Of a DNA stretch of 64,000 nt, positions 8,725 to 17,148 are shown piece after piece. This DNA comes from Candidatus Methylophosphatis haderslevensis (GTDB taxonomy: Bacteria; Pseudomonadota; Gammaproteobacteria; Burkholderiales; Rhodocyclaceae). The DNA lies in contig JADJSA010000001.1 in the NCBI GenBank assembly GCA_016711925.1, positions 682,001-746,000 of the forward strand, written 5' to 3'. The translations under genes were made by a program, and so were the position numbers. Each line of letters opens with the position of its first letter. Within the stretch, counting starts at the first letter, position 1. Below the pieces are notes generated by a model that saw nothing but the letters and a program-made list of their open reading frames with translations, had not been told where the DNA came from and did no database searches.

Positions 8725-10127
8725 GATTTTCGCCCACCGCCGTGACGCGCTTCGTGCGTGACACCCGGCGCGCATTGCTCCCGCTTGTCGTCGCGATCGC
8801 GGTCGAGCGCGCAGCCCCAGTCTATCTCCTCGTCCTGCGCATAGCGCTTGCCAAGCTGCCAGGCAATCTGCGCCCGCGCGGTTTCCACGCCCATGTAGAA
8901 TGCATGGCCGCCGTCCTGCTCTAGATCAAGCGCCGGCCAGATGTCGAATGGATTGGTGCCGCGATGATGTCCATCGCGGTTGTAGACGTGAATGCCGTCG
9001 TGGCCAACCTGAATGCGGAAGCTCGGATCCTTGATCGCTCGCGCAATCTCGGCAATCTCCTCGGGCGTATCCGGAAACGGCTTGCGCGCGTGGACGGTCA
9101 GCAAGTCAGCGGTGTACCCGCGCGGCAGGCTGTTGTCCTCGCGCGCGGCGTACATCATGCGTCGCGCGACGTCCGCCTCGCGCACCGCGCGCCGCGCATG
9201 GGCACTGACTTCGGTCGTCAGTACCGCGGAAACCCGCAGTTCCGAAATCAGGCCCATCAGGACCGCATTGATTCCGCTCGTGTCGGCGTCGGTGAGTTCG
9301 GTGACATTGCCGATTCCCATCATGATCGGTGCTTTCGGGAAGGCACGCCGCAGTTCGACGTAGCGAACGATCGATTCGGCAAAGCCGAAGTGGATCGGAT
9401 CGAGTATCGGATCGGCGTAGAAATCACGCCGCTGGTCGGTCAGGAACTGCATGGCCCGGTGGAGCGAATGCATATCGGCCGGCGACCTCGGAATCAGTAC
9501 CGGCGTCGACGCCACCTCTGCGGCCACCCACAGCGTTTCCTCATTGAGGCTCAGCAAATAGTCGGCGCCCGCCCTGCCCCCGCGCAGCAGTTCGTGCGGG
9601 TCTACCGAGTCTACGCTGACCGCGAATCCGCCACTCTTGAGCGAACGAATCATCTCTTCGAGCAGGTCGAATCGGGTTTCCGGCAGACAGCCGATGTCGA
9701 TCACATCGGCGCCGTCGCGCCGGTAGCGATGGGCGCGCTCGAGCACGGCTGCCACCGTCATGTTCGGTGCATCGACGATCTCGGCAAAAATTCTCACATC
9801 ATGGCGCGACAGGTCGGCCAGCTTGCCACCCTTGCCGAAGAACTGCGGCAGATCCTTCAACTCGTCCGGCCCGCGCTCGACCGGAATGCCGTAATGTTCC
9901 TGCAGTGCGGACAAGTCTCCGCGGCACCTCCCGGGAACAATGATCCTGTCGGCCGCCGGCCGGAGCGACAGGCGGCGCCCGATCATGTCTGCGGTCATTA
10001 GCCCGGCAACGTTGATGCCGAGATCGCGCACCTCGTAGCTGAACCCGCCCGGCTGCATGCCATCGAGTACGCGACGCAGACTGTTCTCGGCCAGCCGGCC
10101 GGTCAGGAACAGGATGTGCTCAGGCAC
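8721..10127 (-). CDS. dihydropteroate-synthase-like protein of H4MPT clusters
   Basis: A 468-residue protein. The N-terminus (MPEHILFLTGRLAENSL) is a DUF6513-type domain. The middle, about residues 125-320, is a pterin-binding TIM barrel (ADVIDIGCLPETR, FAVSVDSVDP, PIMMGIGNVTELTDADTSG). It is longer than folate-pathway DHPS and conserved with H4MPT genes. A role in forming or modifying the methanopterin pterin-aryl unit is inferred. The N-terminus overlaps the flavoprotein gene by 25 bases. Confidence 0.9.
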   Translation of the reverse strand: MPEHILFLTGRLAENSLRRVLDGMQPGGFSYEVRDLGINVAGLMTADMIGRRLSLRPAADRIIVPGRCRGDLSALQEHYGIPVERGPDELKDLPQFFGKGGKLADLSRHDVRIFAEIVDAPNMTVAAVLERAHRYRRDGADVIDIGCLPETRFDLLEEMIRSLKSGGFAVSVDSVDPHELLRGGRAGADYLLSLNEETLWVAAEVASTPVLIPRSPADMHSLHRAMQFLTDQRRDFYADPILDPIHFGFAESIVRYVELRRAFPKAPIMMGIGNVTELTDADTSGINAVLMGLISELRVSAVLTTEVSAHARRAVREADVARRMMYAAREDNSLPRGYTADLLTVHARKPFPDTPEEIAEIARAIKDPSFRIQVGHDGIHVYNRDGHHRGTNPFDIWPALDLEQDGGHAFYMGVETARAQIAWQLGKRYAQDEEIDWGCALDRDRDDKREQCAPGVTHEARHGGGRKS

Positions 10128-10660
10128 GCGATTCTCTCGCTCACCGCCGCCTGCAGCGCCTCGACCGACGCGACCACGGTCACGCCTTCGAAGCGCTTCA
10201 GCCGTTCCACATGATCAAGGTCGACTTGCCGCGGGTAGAGCGTCACCCACTCGCTCGGCGACTCGGTGGTCACTTCGGGCTCGGTATCGCAGGCAAACAC
10301 GATCGCGGGCAAGCGGCACTTGCCGGCCTGCGCGAAGATGTTGGTCGGCAAGGTGTCCGAAATGCCCAGCGCGCACTTTGCGACCGTGTTCGATGTAGCC
10401 GGTGCTATCACCAGGGAATGATATTGCCCGTGATAAAAAAGCCCGACCGGCGCGGCGCTGGCGGTGTTGTCGCGAAAAATGCGGAAGTGCTTGCGCAGAT
10501 CCGGCAGCCTGTACTCATACATGTTGAGCACTTCCTCGGCAGCCTTCGACAGAAAGAGGTCGACTTGCGGAAACGACTTTGCGATGTCGAGGGATTCCTT
10601 CAGAAAATGGCCCGACCCGGTGAGAGCCCAGGCAAGACGGGGAACGACGTCGCGTTTCAT
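10103..10660 (-). CDS. AfpA/DmrB-type flavoprotein (putative dihydromethanopterin reductase)
   Basis: A 185-residue flavoprotein starting with WALTGSGHFLKES. The SLVIAPATSNTVAKCALGISDTLPTN region is split by the conserved FMN-site APATSNTVAK, and a PAIVFACD block follows. Related archaeal-type flavoproteins reduce dihydromethanopterin to tetrahydromethanopterin, so it probably makes the active cofactor. It is the first gene of the leftward afpA-DHPS-DUF447-mfnB operon. The 78 bases between it and the downstream end of the sigma54 regulator may hold its promoter. Confidence 0.85.
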   Translation of the reverse strand: MKRDVVPRLAWALTGSGHFLKESLDIAKSFPQVDLFLSKAAEEVLNMYEYRLPDLRKHFRIFRDNTASAAPVGLFYHGQYHSLVIAPATSNTVAKCALGISDTLPTNIFAQAGKCRLPAIVFACDTEPEVTTESPSEWVTLYPRQVDLDHVERLKRFEGVTVVASVEALQAAVSERIACLSTSCS

Positions 10661-10738
10661 GATGCGGATATTCTAACGCGGGCGACACGCCGCTACCCGG
10701 CGAACCGGTCCGGCAATGCCCGCTCTGCGGCCGATTGA

Positions 10739-12718
10739 TCAGGGTTCGTTGCGGTCGCGGTTGACCGTATCGATGTTGAGCCGCTTCATCTTGCGGTAAA
10801 TCGTATTGCGGCTGGTATCGAGTTCCTGCGCCAGCGAGGTGATGTTCCAGCGATGTCGTTCCAGTACTTGCAGCAGCGCCTCGCGTTCTGCCGACTCAAG
10901 GCTGTTGAGCCCGCTGTCCGCCGGGGCCGCCACGCTTTGATTCGGCGGAATCTGGCACTCGACGCCGAGCAGCAGTTCGGCCGGCAGATCTTTCACAGTG
11001 ATCTGGTCGCTATCGCACAATGCGAGCGCGGTGCGAATCACGTTGCGCAACTGGCGCAGGTTGCCCGGCCACGCATAGTTTTCCAGCACACGCATCGCCG
11101 CCGCGTCGATGCGAACCACTCGTCCGCTTTCGCATTCGTCGCCAAGTGCACGCTCGATCAACTGCGGCTTGTCCTTGCGGACCCGCAGTGGCGGCAACGT
11201 GATGCTGATCCCCTGCAGGCGGTAATAGAGATCCTCGCGAAACTCCCCGCTCGCCAGCATGTCCTGCAGATTGCGGTGCGTGGCGCTAATCAACTGGACA
11301 TTTACCGGTATCGGCATCTCGGAGCCGAGCGGCACGACCTCGCGCTCTTCAAGCACCCGCAGCAGGCGCGCCTGAAGATGCAGCGGCATGTCGCCGATCT
11401 CGTCGAGGAACAACGTGCCGCCGTTGGCCTGGATGATCTTGCCGCGGCGGCCTTCGCGGCTCGCCCCGGTAAAGGCGCCGGACTTGTAACCGAACAGTTC
11501 CGATTCGATCAGCGTGTCCGGAATCGACGCGCAATTGACCGCGACGAACGGACCGCCGGCACGCGAACTCGCCGCATGCATCGCTTTGGAGAAAACCTCC
11601 TTGCCCGAGCCGGTCTCGCCGATCAGCAGAATCGGGATGTTGCGATTCAACACGCGCATCGCGCAACGAACATTGCTCGCCATACGTTCGTCGCCAAACT
11701 CCAGATCCTGCAGCCGATTGTCGAGCACCTGCGTGCTGCCGGTTGCCGATCGCCGTGCCGCATGGCGCTCGACCGCATCGCGGAAAGGCTGGACCAGCCG
11801 CGCGGGTTGCTGGGCGACCGCAAAGAAGCGACTGCCCTGACGGGCGCCGTACAGCGGCACCGGATGGAAGGAGCTCTTGACGCAGCGACTGATCAGGTCG
11901 GGCAACGACGTATTGAACAGCGTGCCGACGTCGGCGCCGACGATTTCGTCGTGTCCGCCGAATCCGAGCTGGAACAGCGCGCCGCGGTTCGCGGCGATGA
12001 CCTTGCCTTCGGCCGACATGGCGAGTTCGCCCTCATGCAGCGTATAGACGAACTCCGGGCGGCTGTGAAACCGCACGATGTAAGCCTGTTTGTGCTCGGC
12101 CAGAAACGTGCGGTTCTCGATCATCTGCGCCGCCATGCTGACCAACACGGTCGAATGCTGCTGGGCAAGCCGCGACTGGCTGGACAGATCGAGCACCGCC
12201 GCCAGGTTGCCCTGACTATCGAATATCGGTGCGGCGGTACACGTCAGATTGGTGTTGCGGGCAAGGAAATGCTGAGCCCGGTGGATGACGATCGGGCTGC
12301 GCTCCTTGAGGCACGTCCCCATGCCGTTGGTGCCCTGCTCTTCCTCGCTCCAGATCGCGCCTTCCACCATGCCGTGGCGCGCCGCGGCACGGGTAAAGCC
12401 GGGATCGCCGACCAGGCACACCACCACGCCGTCGCTGTCGGTGAGCACGACCGCCGATTGCGAATCGGCCAACTGCTGGTACAGATTGGCCATCTCGAGC
12501 TTGCCGCAGGGCACCAGTTCGCCCAGCCGTTCGGTGCGGATGCGCAGATCTTCCGCGGATACCGTTCGCGGATCGAGCGATCGGGTCGGATCGAGGCCGT
12601 AGTCATTGACGCACCGCACCCACGACCGCGCATACAACTCCTGCGGCGTGGAACCGCGCGCAGCATCGGAAACGGCTGTGTAGACGGAGCGTGCGTGCTC
12701 CGCAACGTTATTGGACAT
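10739..12718 (-). CDS. sigma54-dependent transcriptional activator, AcoR type
   Basis: A 659-residue regulator. Residues 75-200 form a GAF-like sensor (NGMGTCLKERSP is typical of AcoR), 210-310 a PAS-like region, and about 335-560 the AAA+ domain with Walker A GETGSGKE (367-374), sigma54-contact GAFTGA (414-419) and Walker B GGTLFLDE (433-440). The C-terminus is a Fis-type helix-turn-helix (NITSLAQELDTSRNTIYRKMKRL in two parts). AcoR relatives often control alcohol or acetoin oxidation. The target is not visible here; the position between C1 and molybdenum cofactor genes suggests control of alcohol or formate metabolism. Confidence 0.93.
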   Translation of the reverse strand: MSNNVAEHARSVYTAVSDAARGSTPQELYARSWVRCVNDYGLDPTRSLDPRTVSAEDLRIRTERLGELVPCGKLEMANLYQQLADSQSAVVLTDSDGVVVCLVGDPGFTRAAARHGMVEGAIWSEEEQGTNGMGTCLKERSPIVIHRAQHFLARNTNLTCTAAPIFDSQGNLAAVLDLSSQSRLAQQHSTVLVSMAAQMIENRTFLAEHKQAYIVRFHSRPEFVYTLHEGELAMSAEGKVIAANRGALFQLGFGGHDEIVGADVGTLFNTSLPDLISRCVKSSFHPVPLYGARQGSRFFAVAQQPARLVQPFRDAVERHAARRSATGSTQVLDNRLQDLEFGDERMASNVRCAMRVLNRNIPILLIGETGSGKEVFSKAMHAASSRAGGPFVAVNCASIPDTLIESELFGYKSGAFTGASREGRRGKIIQANGGTLFLDEIGDMPLHLQARLLRVLEEREVVPLGSEMPIPVNVQLISATHRNLQDMLASGEFREDLYYRLQGISITLPPLRVRKDKPQLIERALGDECESGRVVRIDAAAMRVLENYAWPGNLRQLRNVIRTALALCDSDQITVKDLPAELLLGVECQIPPNQSVAAPADSGLNSLESAEREALLQVLERHRWNITSLAQELDTSRNTIYRKMKRLNIDTVNRDRNEP

Positions 12719-13066
12719 CGGCCCCTCCTCCGTGAGATATGCCGAAAACTGCCTGACTGTCCTGGTGCTGTGGGTTGGTCTCGGAGCGTGACCCGCTGGC
12801 GGATCAGTACTTCGCGCGGCGCTTGACGCCGGATGTTGTCGTCACAGAGTACAGGGTGCCAGAGTGTACCATTCCCGGTGCATGCAAACCAAGACCTCGC
12901 GCGCAGCTTCGCGGAAGATCCGTTCTGTGTCCGCCTGCCGCCACCGATCGCGGGGTGTCGCGCCACAATTCGCAACGAAATTCAAGTGCCGGGAACAAGG
13001 GCATGGAACGGCATTTGCGGTAGCCTCTCTAATCGCGCACAGCCGCAATTCACGGTCCCGAACAAG
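12719..13066. other. intergenic region between divergent regulator and moaA
   Basis: 348 bases without a convincing gene. Short open frames on both strands lack family features. It must carry divergent promoters for the sigma54 activator and moaA. I found no sigma54 -24/-12 pair with correct spacing and no clear molybdenum-cofactor riboswitch fold by eye. The open frame of moaA continues upstream to 12833, but family homology begins only after 13067. Confidence 0.6.
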
Positions 13067-14152
13067 ATGCAGCGAAACATCATCCCGTTAATCGATCAGC
13101 GCGCCCTGCAGGCGGTTCCCGCCGTACCGCAGACCCGCATTGCCGCGACCGGACTCCTTGCCGATACGCGCGGGCGGCGTGTGCGAGATCTGCGCATTTC
13201 CGTGACAGATCGTTGCAACTTCCGTTGCACCTACTGCATGCCGAAATCGGTGTTCGACCGCGACTATCCGTTCCTGCCCCGCGATGCGCTGCTCAGTTTC
13301 GAGGAGATCGCCCGGGCCGCGCGGCTGTTCGTCGCGCACGGTGTCGAGAAGATCCGCATCACCGGCGGCGAACCGCTACTGCGTCGCAACATCGAGCGGC
13401 TGATCGAAATGCTGGCGCGACTCGGCGTCGAACTCGCGTTGACGACCAACGGCGCGCTGCTGCCCAAGAAGGCGCGCGCGCTCAAGGACGCCGGCCTGCA
13501 TCGCGTCACCGTCAGCCTCGATTCGCTCAACGATGCGACATTCCGCGCCATGAACGACGTGGATTTCCCGGTCGCCAGCGTTCTCGACGGCATCGCCGTG
13601 GCAACCGACGCCGGATTGGGTCCGCTCAAGGTCAACATGGTGGTCAAGCGCGGGACCAACGATCGCGACATTGTCGCGATGGCGCGGCACTTCAAGGGCA
13701 GCGGCCACATCGTGCGCTTCATCGAGTTCATGGATGTCGGCTCGTCCAACGGCTGGCGCATGGACGATGTCGTGCCCTCGGCCGAGGTGATCGAGCGCAT
13801 CCGCGCCGAAATGCCGCTCGAACCCATCGACCGCAATTACGAGGGCGAGGTGGCGCAGCGCTGGCGCCATGTCGACGGCAGCGGCGAAATTGGCGTGATT
13901 TCGTCGGTAACCCGGGCGTTCTGTTCCACCTGCACCCGCGCGCGCCTGTCCACCGAAGGCAAGCTCTACACCTGCCTGTTCGCGTCGCATGGCCATGACC
14001 TGCGCGCGCTGCTGCGCGGCGGGCGCAGCGACGACGAGTTGTCGGCCGTGATCGCCTCGATCTGGCAGGTGCGCGAGGACCGCTACTCGGAGATCCGCAC
14101 TGCCGAGACCGCGCGGCAGCGCAAGATCGAAATGTCCTACATCGGCGGGTAG
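13067..14152 (+). CDS. moaA: GTP 3',8-cyclase (molybdenum cofactor synthesis)
   Basis: A 361-residue radical-SAM enzyme. The first iron-sulfur site is CNFRCTYC (Cys50, 54, 57), the second is FCSTCTRARLS with TCLF near the C-terminus, and the protein ends SYIGG with the conserved double glycine needed for activity. It converts GTP to 3',8-cyclo-7,8-dihydro-GTP, the first step of molybdopterin synthesis. ATG at 13067 gives a normal family length; an upstream extension to 12833 adds residues without homology. It heads a moaA-fdhD-mobA-moeA group. Confidence 0.97.
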   Translation: MQRNIIPLIDQRALQAVPAVPQTRIAATGLLADTRGRRVRDLRISVTDRCNFRCTYCMPKSVFDRDYPFLPRDALLSFEEIARAARLFVAHGVEKIRITGGEPLLRRNIERLIEMLARLGVELALTTNGALLPKKARALKDAGLHRVTVSLDSLNDATFRAMNDVDFPVASVLDGIAVATDAGLGPLKVNMVVKRGTNDRDIVAMARHFKGSGHIVRFIEFMDVGSSNGWRMDDVVPSAEVIERIRAEMPLEPIDRNYEGEVAQRWRHVDGSGEIGVISSVTRAFCSTCTRARLSTEGKLYTCLFASHGHDLRALLRGGRSDDELSAVIASIWQVREDRYSEIRTAETARQRKIEMSYIGG

Positions 14153-14239
14153 CGCGGTATCAGGCGGCAGCGGCGGGTGACGTAGAATCGCTGCCTCGCT
14201 TCGTCACCCTTGCCATCCCCCGCGCCGCACCTCCCCAAA

Positions 14240-15058
14240 ATGCGTCCAGTGCTCAGCAATGCCGGCCGCCCCGCCACGATCGAGATCACGGCAATCGACC
14301 AGGACGGCGCGACCGTGCCGACCGCGATCGCCGGCGAAAATCCGCTGACGATCTACCTCGACAATCGCGAACTGGTGACTCTGATGACGCTCGGACAGTC
14401 GCCCGAGGCGCTGGTCATCGGCTACCTGCGCAACCAGCGCCTGGTCGGGCGCATCGACGACATTCTGGCGGTGCAGGTGGACTGGGAAACCGGCGCCTGC
14501 GCGGTCAGGACAGCTTGCCCGATCGAGGACATCGCGGCGCGCACCGCCCACCGCACGGTGACCACCGGTTGCGGCCAGGGCACGGTATTCGGCGACCTGA
14601 TGGCGGACATCGACAAACTGCGCCTGCCCGCCGCTGCGCGGCTCGACGAAGCCACGCTCTACGGCATGCTGGACGTGGTGCGCAAGCATGAAACGATCTA
14701 CAAGGCGGCCGGCGCCGTGCATGGCTGCGCGCTGTTTTGCGGCACCGAGCTGCTGTATTTCGTCGAGGATGTGGGCCGCCACAACGCGGTCGACGCGATC
14801 GCCGGCCAGATGTGGCTCGACGGCGTCGCCGGCGACGACAAGATCTTCTACACCACCGGTCGCCTCACCTCCGAAATGGTGATCAAGGCCGCACAGATGG
14901 GGATCCCGTTCCTGGTTTCGCGTTCCGGGCTGACGCAGATGGGCTACGACATCGCGCGCCGCGCCGGCATCACCATGATCGGCCGCTCGCAGGGCAGGCG
15001 CTACCTGCTATTTACCGGCGCCGAGCGCTTTCAGCGCGCCGCCGCGAGCGCATCATGA
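14240..15058 (+). CDS. fdhD: formate dehydrogenase accessory sulfurtransferase
   Basis: A 272-residue FdhD/FdsC-like protein, which transfers sulfur to the molybdenum cofactor of formate dehydrogenase. Visible blocks are ENPLTIYLDNRELVTLM, the TTGCGQGTVFGDLM loop, HETIYKAAGAVHGCAL, and VEDVGRHNAVDAI. The loop has one cysteine where E. coli FdhD has a CxxC pair, as in the FdsC subgroup. A TTG start at 14210 is possible; the ATG at 14240 was chosen. Its stop overlaps the mobA start (ATGA). It links the cluster to formate oxidation. Confidence 0.94.
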   Translation: MRPVLSNAGRPATIEITAIDQDGATVPTAIAGENPLTIYLDNRELVTLMTLGQSPEALVIGYLRNQRLVGRIDDILAVQVDWETGACAVRTACPIEDIAARTAHRTVTTGCGQGTVFGDLMADIDKLRLPAAARLDEATLYGMLDVVRKHETIYKAAGAVHGCALFCGTELLYFVEDVGRHNAVDAIAGQMWLDGVAGDDKIFYTTGRLTSEMVIKAAQMGIPFLVSRSGLTQMGYDIARRAGITMIGRSQGRRYLLFTGAERFQRAAASAS

Positions 15059-15642
15059 GCGCGGTTACCGGGCTGGTACTGGCCGGCGGACTCGGCCGGC
15101 GCATGGGCGGCGTCGACAAGGGGCTGCTCGAACTCGACGGCCGGCCGATGGTCACCCATGTGATCGATCGCCTTGCGCCGCAGGTCGACGCGCTGCTGAT
15201 CAATGCCAACCAGAATGTCGAACGATATGGCGGCTTCGGCCACCCGGTCGTCGGCGACCGCATCGGCGGTTTTGCCGGCCCGCTTGCCGGACTGCATGCC
15301 GGCCTGTCCGTCGCGCAAACGCCGCTGCTCGTCAGCGTGCCCTGCGATTCGCCGTTTCTGCCGCGCGATCTGGTGGCCCGCCTGCGCACGGCGCTCGAAG
15401 CTGCTGCTGCGCAGATCGCGGTCGCCAAGACCGGCGATCAACCGCAGCCGGTGTTCAGCCTGGTGCGCCGCGACCTGATCGACGACCTGACCGCCTACCT
15501 TTCCGGCGGCGGTCGCAAGATCGACGCCTGGTATGCCCGGCTGGCGGTGATCGAAGTATCCTTCGACGATCAGGCCGCCGCCTTCGCCAACATCAACACG
15601 CGGGAAGAACTTTCCGGATTTCAGGGAGCAGCGAAAAAGTGA
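15055..15642 (+). CDS. mobA: molybdenum cofactor guanylyltransferase
   Basis: A 195-residue nucleotidyltransferase with the N-terminal GLVLAGGLGRRMGGVDKGLLEL signature (shown in two halves GLVLAGGLGRRMGG and VDKGLLEL) and the VSVPCDSPFLPRDLV metal site. It adds GMP to molybdopterin to form the bis-MGD cofactor used by formate dehydrogenases. The start lies inside the fdhD stop and the stop overlaps the moeA GTG start. The three genes are thus tightly coupled. Confidence 0.95.
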   Translation: MSAVTGLVLAGGLGRRMGGVDKGLLELDGRPMVTHVIDRLAPQVDALLINANQNVERYGGFGHPVVGDRIGGFAGPLAGLHAGLSVAQTPLLVSVPCDSPFLPRDLVARLRTALEAAAAQIAVAKTGDQPQPVFSLVRRDLIDDLTAYLSGGGRKIDAWYARLAVIEVSFDDQAAAFANINTREELSGFQGAAKK

Positions 15643-16914
15643 CCTCGATTCTGCAGGCCGTCTCGTGCATGGACGACTACGACCCCAACGCCCTGCCGGT
15701 TGCCAAGGCGCAGCAGATCGTCGCGGGCTTGGTCGAACCGGTGATCGGCACCGAGCGCCTGTTCGTGCGCAACGCCCTCGGGCGGGTGCTGGCGCAGGAC
15801 GTGATATCGCCGATCGACGTGCCGGCGCACAACAACTCGGCGATGGACGGCTACGGCGTGCGCGCCGCCGATCTACAGGCCGAGACCCGAAACCGCCTTG
15901 CAGGTGATCGGCACCGCATTCGCCGGCCGCCCGTTCGTCGGCGACATCGCCGCGGAGCAGGCGGTGCGCATCATGACCGGCGCCGTGCTGCCGCCTTCGG
16001 TCGATACGGTGGTGATCCAGGAAGTCAGCCGCATCGAGGGCGACACGCTTTGGGTACCGCCTGGCCAGAAAGCCGGCCAGAACACCCGCCGCGCCGGCGA
16101 GGATCTGCGGGCCGGCACCCCGGCGCTGGCTGCCGGCCGGCGCCTGGTGCCGGCGGACATCGGATTGATCGCTTCGCTCGGCATCGCCGAAGTCACGGTG
16201 CGCCGGCGCGTGCGGGTTGCCTTCTTTTCCACTGGCGACGAACTGGTCTCGCTCGGCCAGCAGCCGACAGAGGGACAAATCTTCGACAGCAACCGCTACA
16301 CGATCCACGCCATGCTGGCGCAGTTCGGCGTCGACATCATCGACATGGGCGTGGTGGCGGACGAACCGGCGCGCCTCGAAGCCGCCTTTCGCGAGGCGAT
16401 CGAACAGGCCGATGCCATCATCACTAGCGGCGGCGTGTCGGTCGGCGAAGCGGATTTCATCAAGCAGTTGATGGCCACGCTGGGCGAAGTCCTGTTCTGG
16501 AAGATCGCCATGAAGCCGGGTCGCCCGATGGCCTTTGGCCGCATCGCCAGCGGCGACCAGTCGGCCTTCCTGTTCGGCCTGCCGGGCAATCCGGTCGCCG
16601 TGATGGTCACCTTCTACCAGTTCGTGCGCGATGCACTGCATCGCATGGCGGGCGTGACGCCGCTGCTGCCGGTTCCGTTGCTGCCCGCCACCTGCGTATC
16701 GAACCTGAAGAAGGCGCCGGGCCGCACCGAATTCCAGCGCGGCGTGCTGTTCCAGGACAACGGCGCATGGCATGTGCGCCTGACCGGCGCGCAGGGCTCG
16801 GGCATCCTGCGCTCGATGTCGGAGGCCAACTGCTTCATCGTGCTCGAACACGAGCGCGGCAATATCAAGGCCGGCGACATCGTGCAGGTGCAACTGATGG
16901 AAGGCCTCGCCTGA
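15639..16914 (+). pseudogene. moeA: molybdopterin molybdenumtransferase MoeA, interrupted by one frameshift
   Basis: MoeA inserts molybdate into adenylated molybdopterin. The first part (GTG at 15639) carries the VPAHNNSAMDGYGVRAADL block, then leaves frame near the CCC at 15886-15888. Removing one C restores ETETALQVIGTAFAGRPF, and the second part continues with RIMTGAVLPP, FFSTGDEL, IFDSNRY, GGVSVGEADF and the SGILRSM end to 16914. Full length after correction is about 424 residues, as expected. Everything except this one base is intact, so a sequencing or assembly error is at least as likely as true inactivation. Confidence 0.9.
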
Positions 16915-17035
16915 CGGACTGCGCGCCGGTCCGGCCGCCGAAACGTTTCGAGGAAACCGGTTCGTCATAGTCTGCCGGCACGCGGAAAACACCCGCACTT
17001 GACGAATGTCTTCGCGCAAACAGCGCGCCACAACC

Positions 17036-17142
17036 CGCATGGAATGGCGTTCTACAGGCCACCGCCCTGCGCGCCTTGCTGCATGCGGCTCCCGGCTTGG
17101 CATGCCTGAAGATCGCCATTCCATGCGGCTCCTGGCGATGCC
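17036..17142. repeat. REP-like palindromic repeat, copy A
   Basis: A 15-bp perfect inverted repeat (CCGCATGGAATGGCG at 17036-17050, CGCCATTCCATGCGG at 17114-17128) encloses a second palindromic core. The 19-base GATCGCCATTCCATGCGGC at 17111-17129 recurs exactly at 22412-22430. It lies between convergent moeA and rmuC, where it may also end transcription from both sides. Confidence 0.8.
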
Positions 17143-17148
17143 GTGCAA

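Noticed and set aside
10853..12826. Long forward open frame (657 codons) opposite the sigma54 regulator
   Set aside because: It is a mirror of the regulator in GC-rich DNA, rich in Arg/Gln/His with no domain; the reverse strand has all AAA+ motifs.
12719..13066. Possible sigma54 promoter or molybdenum-cofactor riboswitch before moaA
   Set aside because: TGGC-like sequences lack the required GG-N10-GC spacing, and no convincing paired-element fold was found by eye.
15031..17148. Long reverse open frame (705 codons) opposite mobA and moeA
   Set aside because: Mirror frame with biased composition; it crosses a gene boundary and REP copy A, and has no family features.
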